Positions 7,101 through 10,787 of a stretch of 10,787 bases of DNA are shown in pieces (positions within the stretch are counted from its first letter, which is position 1; the number at the start of each line of letters is the position of its first letter). The stretch is from positions 1-10,787 of the forward strand of contig JAEYFY010000042.1 of the NCBI GenBank assembly GCA_023454395.1, read 5' to 3'. Position numbers and translations under genes: made by a program. The notes under the pieces are model-generated. The model saw nothing but the letters and a program-made list of their open reading frames with translations. It did no database searches and had not been told where the DNA came from. The stretch comes from Pseudomonadota bacterium. Its GTDB lineage: Bacteria; Pseudomonadota; Gammaproteobacteria; Enterobacterales; Enterobacteriaceae.

Positions 7101-9293
7101 AAACGATTTTATTTTACTAATAATAGATAAGCTAGCCGTTAACTTATCAAAATATATATTACACTTTAATATATCTATTAAAGAAACGATTTCCTTTAAT
7201 TCCTTTGATATATTTCCTTTAACTAAATAACTATTTATTTCAATTAAATTCCTGTAATAAATATCCTTAAACTCAATATATCCATTTGCTTTTTTGATTT
7301 CTTGGAAGTTATTAAATTCTACTTCTTCAATATCAATACTATTATCATCATTCTTATTTAAAATAATCTTACTTGCCTGATTATTTTCAAGAATATCATC
7401 AATATAATGCTTAACTAAATAAATTCCTTCATCAACATATGAGTTTTTTACAATAACTTCAATTAAAAAATTATCTTTTTTAAGCTCTAAAATAAGATCT
7501 CGCTGTTCACTATAATGAATAACTCGCCCTGTAACATTTTCTTTAAAAGGTAATGAAAAACCAATTTTTTTTATATTCTCTGCAATTCCTTTATTAATAT
7601 TAACATCATTACTATCCCATGCACTTTTGTAATTTATTGAATTGGTTTTTTTATATTCATCAAAAATAATATATTCATTACTATCTATTTTACTAGCACC
7701 ATACAAATCCATTTTATTCTCTAATACTTTTTTTATAGATGAAGGTTCAGAAAATTCGAGTAACTCACTATTTGAATCAAATAATGTAAATTTATAATTA
7801 TTTTCAGAATATTTTTTATATGACAGAGCTATGGCATGATCTTTAAATACAACAATTGCATAATAATCATCACATCCTTGTACTATACGATCTATGTGAG
7901 AGCTAACGGCTTCTTTATTAAAATCAAGATGACTAATATTTGATTCCATCAAACCTTTTTTATTTAATATTTCACTATATTCAGTCAATTTTAATGCATC
8001 TAAAATAAAATATTTTTCCTTTTCACACAACCTTTCCATTTGGAAATGTTGAGCAAAAATAATATTCTTAACTTCTTTAATTAAATTTAATATTTCGTGT
8101 TCTTGTATATTATTAAATAAGATTAAATCTAATTTATTGAGTATAATTTCCTTTTCATCTTGATAAGATGAAACACTCTCTTTTAACCAAAGTAAATATT
8201 TACTCCCCCCCTCTAAACCACTATTTCTAACTTCTAATAAATAATTTAGGCTCAATCCATAACATAATCCAGCAAGTGAATGTATACGACTAAAGTCATA
8301 ATTTGTTTCTGTGGAAGTAATAAGATTAACTCGGCTCATTACTTTTTCTAGTGGTTTTAATAGATCTAAATATTGTGAAAAATTTATTACTACATTACGT
8401 TTCATTTTAGTAATAAACCACCCCGTACCAACTTTATAAAGTAAATGTTCTCCACTCTCTGTTATCTGATTATATTTATATTTTGCAACTGCGAATGCTT
8501 CTTCTATATCATCAACATAAATATGTAGTACCTTTTCTGTATTTTCTATTTTATCTCTTATAATAAAAATATTTTTATAGGAATAACTTTCATTTAACTC
8601 AATAGAAATGTATTCATTAATATTTATTTGTTTTCTCTTCTTAATATCATCAATTATTTCTTTAAGAATATCTTTATTATTTACCTTCCAACTTTCTATA
8701 TTATTAAAGTAGCTAACATATTCTTTTCTATTATAAAAACGATAATATAATAAATTCTCAATGCATTTATCACTTATAAAACCATAAATTTTATTTATTA
8801 GCTCTTGCTTATTATAAAAAAAACTGGCATACCCATCAAAATTAATAATTTTAAATTTATTATTTTCATTATCTATTTGTATAAAAATCTTATTATCTTC
8901 AAATTCTAGATAGTAATCACCAGATAAATTGTTTTTCATTAATAATTTCAATCGTTCTTTTTGTATTTTACTGGGTTCTCTTCCAGTTAATTTAGCGCTA
9001 TTAAAAAACAAGCCTTCTATACTTGAATTAATTTCTTTTCTAATAAAATCAATACTTTTTTTAAAATCACTCTTATGATAGAGCAAGAAATTATTATCTA
9101 TTTTTTCTAAGAATTCATTTGCAGCATATTCATTTTTAGAAATAAAAATAGCAATATAATTTTCAGTTAATATTCTTCTTACAGAATTTATCTTAAAAAA
9201 TAGTTCTGAATTATTTTCTTTTATATGATTTTCTATTTTTAACACAATACTGTTAATATTATCTTTGAATGTTATTTCTTTGAATCCATTCAT
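1113..9293 (-). CDS. Giant RTX/TcdB-like pore-forming toxin with C58-type protease candidate
   Basis: This intact 2726-residue frame reads as a secreted multidomain toxin. No signal peptide is visible. Residues 1-330 are unrecognised. A YopT/C58-like papain-fold protease is suggested by C344 in LAGLCYGLSLNYLLE, H486 in FKDHAIALSY and D506 in FTLFDSNSE, in the order and approximate spacing of that family. Residues about 967-1130 may be a degenerate autoprocessing domain. About 1450-1900 resemble a TcdA/TcdB pore-forming domain, with hydrophobic helices near 1670-1680 and 1710-1754 (AMLAGSTIAGPIGIVAGAV). RTX repeats occur at 1993-2181 and 2541-2612. The segment between them is unassigned and may be DUF3491-like. 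The tail fits type I secretion, but no transporter genes are nearby. The ATG is backed by AAGGAA seven bases upstream. The architecture resembles LifA/Efa1 and Mcf toxins, without a recognised glycosyltransferase. Toxin class is likely; target, activity and exact domain limits are inferred. The N-terminal two thirds are strikingly AT-rich and rich in Asn, Ile and Lys, suggesting horizontal acquisition. Confidence 0.85.
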   Translation of the reverse strand: MNGFKEITFKDNINSIVLKIENHIKENNSELFFKINSVRRILTENYIAIFISKNEYAANEFLEKIDNNFLLYHKSDFKKSIDFIRKEINSSIEGLFFNSAKLTGREPSKIQKERLKLLMKNNLSGDYYLEFEDNKIFIQIDNENNKFKIINFDGYASFFYNKQELINKIYGFISDKCIENLLYYRFYNRKEYVSYFNNIESWKVNNKDILKEIIDDIKKRKQININEYISIELNESYSYKNIFIIRDKIENTEKVLHIYVDDIEEAFAVAKYKYNQITESGEHLLYKVGTGWFITKMKRNVVINFSQYLDLLKPLEKVMSRVNLITSTETNYDFSRIHSLAGLCYGLSLNYLLEVRNSGLEGGSKYLLWLKESVSSYQDEKEIILNKLDLILFNNIQEHEILNLIKEVKNIIFAQHFQMERLCEKEKYFILDALKLTEYSEILNKKGLMESNISHLDFNKEAVSSHIDRIVQGCDDYYAIVVFKDHAIALSYKKYSENNYKFTLFDSNSELLEFSEPSSIKKVLENKMDLYGASKIDSNEYIIFDEYKKTNSINYKSAWDSNDVNINKGIAENIKKIGFSLPFKENVTGRVIHYSEQRDLILELKKDNFLIEVIVKNSYVDEGIYLVKHYIDDILENNQASKIILNKNDDNSIDIEEVEFNNFQEIKKANGYIEFKDIYYRNLIEINSYLVKGNISKELKEIVSLIDILKCNIYFDKLTASLSIISKIKSFNKSNKNISLIEILNKVKSKLEDKLFYDGLNYGKEKLIQLAEKNSLVAAKLYQLMVSEINDGAHGVSNFIYNQIIASPYLPVDKNRNIGVEGYDYTIEFKNNYQYLVEIIERINIPELKNLFLIEGNNKLHLKESYNYISRYRDNECVNKLIYLIESEINFKKGDDLSSYHDLYFDYFRNNQFSNRMIVREINQLENYFNKNYREVNYAYHQNNFYINDDNPNVIFEHSLNQNKNKMDCSYLLFDDNKENFNFLFFDNKFFNNVNIDTIIIDSIDSFYQDDIVIYFYNGVKSDGLKNYLNDKKEISHFLDYCLKNKIRVIATGNEDDILFYQDFIKQKHDVETLQNIILENQFVNEKTIVFAKKEKLLSYQSGDFFIEGIAQRLNMPIYQINDNKVSLVRDNVFIKAPIERQYIDKPLIASSAVSNIIMAEADYDDVLVVSNKEKIIVENNRIAKEIYQFISSLYPNYRESEEFKLGYNQDIKTVFHNYSEQITLSDIFEYIKLNRYDLNIFQLGSIINKVDTINEECHRKDLKHISNEIINNNISISTVCEKYLYELSSFFKTSDKINIENKLTQVIYDPLVNKKFNQYLMEEITYQKWLPFSSLSEENLTLTERTNQAIEVIHAVYDNPSLIKKLSLFSENLLASFFDENKRGILYRVLLDNISIFKNYKKIINSFQNIITMIHHKKIPDSLSPFKALEKVNELNQLDILKVNNQRLLNKENVTINNLSIDKQLLVNMGAKINGKNIDSVDLNTINKLESKLTFDPYHLNDYFLSISGSEKDKDVISLFRHLLNNKEEKIKYLLSNDVNRIDYLAASERLTKMIKLGNKDYSDKDWDLLRNASLTLPRHMKIISKIGYANISYGMWQSINSTFMLAEQLNNPLLSPKERKEIINSLAIMWSEMAYNGLSELIEITLAKGLLKYRHNPLEYVSKLSTRVGIGLNVLSIGFDIYNSYDNFSRISSENNEKRQIDYIVNGSLAVVSGLVTLGVSIAMLAGSTIAGPIGIVAGAVITLATSIYNAARLIEEAKAKIHFTPLEEFNNGFYAFLMGDLIPDKKNEIIYLETETQLEDMIDKNAVNYLDEIKKQNHQSRYFYINEKQIYKEYYYYKVIPHLMGKTLDSILIPLGEYVSQRVSQNISQEMAEKIAALSYHLRSEKTEYKYYLPKEAIATNETLIFDIDFYVDELNRYTMDIISDDDSPIFDNIVDSDFLRDIKTNKENIINVLGVENLSESLIKANQYKKYYVSDWNENEKLYFNTYHGNDIIAAPLITQNIFDIYNGTKRISGGKKNDMFNLFSSESPLYASRFYGREGNDTLRIIKTPNKYAGYEVNLSDNYVKFRQSEEQTNSQNFHSKLFLYQENGRLYSKQLVDSMPNIVLQDQKVIAYLDSIENVIGSEIGDDIIYGNQENNYLDGAGGADLLYGLGGNDTLVLQEGYAEGGEGNDSYIILRSSLEKNYNIQFETIINEVSHVESSIVRLNYHFDEIVAISRRGKDIIFDVKVNDGNKNNALVYHSITLKNVYHENDILAHRYTLTTLDGFLLTVNENKTTEDNVLYKFSYLDKYNQNKETIQKLCINDNNHSLSISYSDVNKIITLLPQLQYSGFSFGEQLKLDIHGNEMNNHYLGITPNSLIKLSSGYDSYQIKTYLARNKRDEIKVSLSNNINGIQSNSISDFFLSDISGFDLVFNHGILSHRYHPDAHVKLIFEPSHLETIYNSDMTIRFIDKDHVVFTLPTKDSPQGLLMPVSDLNMTINQEDNVLMIPESLTLDKETLSTYLLDSPRSLLRSVLMTQQKPHNQSIDHLPILELMGGDDIVVNHNKCSSVIDGGKGDDHIVVNHGHHILIAGDGNDNLNAGSGNDLLISQSGHDYLNGGIGSNVYIVQKRQGNVTVYDEGENSHLFITGLSEQDTFTYSEIGDDIQYKSQDNQFTLTVKTKENNHSSVILIEKQSSLSMQSLASIIQEMAQFNEQQLTTMQGSEFIPSPTWSPLSLVTKHL
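1458..1673 (-). repeat. RTX calcium-binding repeat cluster 2 (C-terminal)
   Basis: Within the toxin gene, residues 2541-2612 carry about five to six nonapeptide-like units of the GGxGxDxUx type: GGDDIVV, DGGKGDDHIVV, AGDGNDNLN, AGSGNDLLI, SQSGHDYLN and GGIGSNVYIV. In this family each turn of the parallel beta-roll binds calcium after export. The last units deviate (H or N replacing D), as is common at the end of a roll. About 114 residues follow to the C-terminus, which fits an export signal downstream of the repeats. Confidence 0.88.
2751..3317 (-). repeat. RTX calcium-binding repeat cluster 1 (interrupted)
   Basis: Residues about 1993-2181 of the toxin contain scattered RTX-like units: HGNDIIAAP, GGKKNDMFN, GREGNDTLR, GSEIGDDIIYGN, DGAGGADLLYGLGGNDTLV and EGGEGNDSYII. 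A non-repetitive stretch of roughly 80 residues separates the first three from the rest. This cluster follows the pore-forming region directly and is separated from cluster 2 by about 360 residues without repeats. Confidence 0.82.
4026..4289 (-). other. Hydrophobic pore-forming helices of the toxin
   Basis: This part of the toxin gene encodes the longest hydrophobic stretches of the protein: VGIGLNVLSIGF (from residue 1670) and a Gly/Ala/Ile/Val-rich run at 1710-1754 including VTLGVSIAMLAG and GPIGIVAGAVITLATS, ending at charged RLIEEAK. In large clostridial toxins and Mcf-type toxins such helices insert into the endosomal membrane at low pH and pass the N-terminal effector to the cytosol. 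One sampled line (4081-4140) has 27 G+C in 60, much higher than the upstream half of the gene. Confidence 0.7.
7776..8279 (-). other. Candidate YopT/C58-like cysteine protease core of the toxin
   Basis: The segment spans residues 339-506. A Cys in a G-L-C-Y-G-L-S context begins a predicted helix (C344), as in papain-like enzymes. A His begins a hydrophobic strand (DHAIALSY, H486), and 20 residues later an Asp closes the next strand (FTLFDSNSE, D506). In YopT the order is also Cys, His, Asp, with comparable spacing and a similar F-D-x-N context at the Asp. C58 domains occur in LifA/Efa1-type toxins, either as effectors or as in-built processing enzymes. Motif-level evidence only. Confidence 0.55.
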
Positions 9294-9300
9294 ATTTAAT

Positions 9301-9306
9301 TTCCTT
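9301..9306 (-). promoter_or_regulatory. Ribosome binding site of the toxin gene
   Basis: The minus-strand AAGGAA lies seven bases before the ATG at 9291-9293. It fixes the start of this very long frame and is the only good Shine-Dalgarno in the region. Confidence 0.75.
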
Positions 9307-9336
9307 AGTTAAAATTAGTTTACTTACTGGAAATAA

Positions 9337-9366
9337 AATATATAAATTTATTTTTATCTTTTTTAA
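9337..9366 (-). promoter_or_regulatory. Weak candidate promoter of the toxin gene
   Basis: Because thrC ends in its own terminator, the toxin gene probably needs a promoter in 9307-9390. The best I can see on the minus strand is TATATT (9337-9342) with TTAAAA (9361-9366) 18 bases upstream; the -35 is poor. The whole gap is made of A and T tracts, so the exact site is uncertain, and such DNA is a typical target of the silencer H-NS. Confidence 0.25.
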
Positions 9367-9390
9367 ATACTTAATTTCCTATTTTTAGAT

Positions 9391-9423
9391 AAAAAAATAG
9401 CCCAACATTTTGTTGAGCTATTT
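9391..9423 (-). terminator. Intrinsic terminator of the thr operon
   Basis: On the minus strand a 13-bp stem (arms 9411-9423 and 9395-9407, one G-U pair) with a 3-base loop runs into seven U residues (from the A-run at 9391-9397). It begins about 30 bases after the thrC stop. On the plus strand the same pair is a C-A mismatch, so it is best suited to ending thrC transcription and insulating the toxin gene downstream. Confidence 0.88.
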
Positions 9424-9453
9424 AATTAAATATCTAATTATTTAAAGTAATTG

Positions 9454-10746
9454 TTATTTAGGCGCTCTTTCAAGCAAAAATGCACGTAGCTGAGCAAAAT
9501 CAGCAGGTAAGAAATGTGAAAGTAATTCTTTATCTGCACGCTCTGCGAGTTCTTTAGGTAATGGTAATTCGCCACCTAAAATACGTTCAACACTTTCTTT
9601 AAATTTCGCAGGATGAGCAGTCCCTAAGAATAAACCATATTCACCCGCTTGAAGTTCATCACGCAGTAAACGGTAAGCAACCGCGGCATGAGGTTCTGAA
9701 ATATAGCCTTTTTGCGCTAATTCACGCACCGTTTCTTCCGTTGTTTCGTCACTGACTGAACCATGAGCAAGATCAGAAAGATCCCAACCTTTACGACGAT
9801 ACAATTCTTCAATACGTGGCCAGTTATTTGGTTGGCTAACATCCATTGCATTAGAAAGTGTTGCAACAGTACGGTGCGGCTCCCATTTGCCATTATCTAA
9901 ATAACGAGGAACTGTGTCATTCACGTTGGTTGCTGCAATAAAACGCTTAACAGGCAATCCCATAGATTTAGCCAATAAGCCTGCGGTTAAATCACCAAAG
10001 TTACCACTTGGTACTGAAATCACTAACTGATCATGTTTTTCAGCAGGAATTTGTGCCACCGCTTCAAAGTAATAACAAATTTGAGCAAGCAATCGGCTGA
10101 TATTAATGGAGTTTGCTGAGTTCAAGTACATTGTTTTCTTTAAGAAATCATCGTCAAAAGCTTGTTTCACTAATGATTGGCAAGCATCAAAATCATCTTT
10201 AATGGCAACAGTGTGAATGTTTTCACCTAATGTACAGAACAGTTTTTCCTGTAACGGGCTAATTTTGCCTTCAGGATAAAGAATAACAACTTGTACATTT
10301 TCTAATTTGTAAAAAGCATGAGCAACAGCCGCACCAGTATCACCGGATGTTGCTGTTAAAATAGTAACAGGCTGGTTGCCAGCAACTTCTGACAACATTT
10401 GCGCCATAAAGCGACCACCAAAGTCTTTAAATGCCAGTGTAGGGCCGTGGAAAAGCTCTAAACAACTCACATCGTCTTCAACTTGAGTTACTGGTGCAGG
10501 AAATGCAAATGCGGTGCTAATACGTTTTGCTAATACATCAGCAGGAATTTCATCACCAATAAAGGCCGTTAAGATACGGCTACTACGTGTTGCAAAATCA
10601 AGTGCTAATAATTCATCAATTTCAGCTTTAGAAAACGAAGGTAAGTCTTGTGGGAAAAATAGCCCTTGTTGTTTACCCAAACCTTGTTTTACTGCTTGAG
10701 CAAAACTGACTTGCTCTTGATTATCTTTCAAATTATATAATTTCAT
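9454..10746 (-). CDS. thrC: Threonine synthase
   Basis: ThrC is the PLP-dependent enzyme of the last step of threonine synthesis, converting O-phospho-L-homoserine and water to L-threonine and phosphate in the cytoplasm. The product has 430 residues (E. coli 428), and its N-terminus, MKLYNLKDNQEQVSFAQAV, is nearly that of E. coli ThrC. The PLP-binding lysine falls at K107 in TLAFKDFGGRF, the same number as in E. coli. A SGDTGAAVAHAF segment supplies the Ser/Thr-rich cofactor loop, and SVPSGNFGDLTAGL the phosphate-binding glycine loop. The ATG follows the thrB stop by three bases, with AGGATA as ribosome binding site inside the end of thrB, so the genes are translationally close in one operon. 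The terminator at 9391-9423 closes it. All expected parts are present and there is no sign of damage. Confidence 0.98.
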   Translation of the reverse strand: MKLYNLKDNQEQVSFAQAVKQGLGKQQGLFFPQDLPSFSKAEIDELLALDFATRSSRILTAFIGDEIPADVLAKRISTAFAFPAPVTQVEDDVSCLELFHGPTLAFKDFGGRFMAQMLSEVAGNQPVTILTATSGDTGAAVAHAFYKLENVQVVILYPEGKISPLQEKLFCTLGENIHTVAIKDDFDACQSLVKQAFDDDFLKKTMYLNSANSINISRLLAQICYYFEAVAQIPAEKHDQLVISVPSGNFGDLTAGLLAKSMGLPVKRFIAATNVNDTVPRYLDNGKWEPHRTVATLSNAMDVSQPNNWPRIEELYRRKGWDLSDLAHGSVSDETTEETVRELAQKGYISEPHAAVAYRLLRDELQAGEYGLFLGTAHPAKFKESVERILGGELPLPKELAERADKELLSHFLPADFAQLRAFLLERAPK

Positions 10747-10749
10747 GAC

Positions 10750-10787
10750 TTATCCTATCTGTCTTGCGCCACGCGTATCTATACGGC
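10750..10787 (-). CDS. thrB: Homoserine kinase, C-terminal end (partial)
   Basis: Only the last 11 codons and the stop are in the window. They read RIDTRGARQIG, which resembles the DTAGARVLEN end of E. coli ThrB. The stop codon (10750-10752) is three bases from the thrC start, the tight spacing expected of thrABC. Homoserine kinase phosphorylates homoserine with ATP to give the ThrC substrate. The rest of the gene lies to the right of the window. The identification leans on position and on this short tail. Confidence 0.8.
   Translation of the reverse strand, partial: RIDTRGARQIG

Noticed and set aside
8700..8910. N-terminal NNKFKIINFDGYASF (residues 143-157, D153) as a degenerate second copy of the protease's ENNYKFTLFDSNS strand
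   Set aside because: The similarity covers one strand only; there is no matching Cys-helix or His-strand at suitable spacing, and Asn/Lys/Ile-rich protein gives such matches easily.
10514..10699. 61-codon plus-strand frame inside thrC
   Set aside because: Antisense shadow of thrC with no ribosome binding site or promoter.

Overview
The window looks like chromosome from a low-GC member of the Morganellaceae, most likely a Proteus species. ThrC and YaaA are close to their E. coli counterparts, yet the DNA is AT-rich even in these housekeeping genes. The assignment rests on protein similarity recalled from memory and on composition, not on a search.

Layout, left to right. Positions 1-263 are mostly non-coding and carry the likely promoter region of yaaA, plus weak signals for a divergent promoter and a LacI/PurR-type operator. 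Positions 264-1046 (+) are yaaA, a peroxide-stress protein. A strong bidirectional terminator (1072-1099) separates it from one very long gene on the minus strand (1113-9293, 2726 residues). After a 160-bp gap holding that gene's ribosome binding site and the thrC terminator, thrC lies at 9454-10746 (-). The last 11 codons of thrB (10750-10787, -) follow at the right edge, showing an intact thrB-thrC operon end.

The long gene is the centre of interest. Its product reads as a giant multidomain toxin with no signal peptide: (i) an unrecognised N-terminal region; (ii) a papain-like, YopT/C58-type cysteine-protease candidate with C344, H486 and D506; (iii) a long, very AT-rich middle part that may include a degenerate relative of the clostridial/MARTX autoprocessing domain; (iv) a TcdA/TcdB-type pore-forming region with hydrophobic helices around residues 1670-1755; (v) two separate clusters of RTX calcium-binding repeats (about 1993-2181 and 2541-2612) around an unassigned segment; and (vi) a C-terminal tail of the kind used by type I secretion. 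It resembles the LifA/Efa1, Mcf and large clostridial toxin families in organisation, but no glycosyltransferase domain was recognised.

The toxin gene sits exactly in the convergent thrC/yaaA junction, where E. coli carries only the small gene yaaX, so it looks like a single-gene acquired islet. Its first two thirds are far poorer in GC than the flanking genes, and it contains a G7 run in its coding strand where a gain or loss of one base would stop translation almost at once. No type I secretion genes, acyltransferase or immunity gene are visible in the window.
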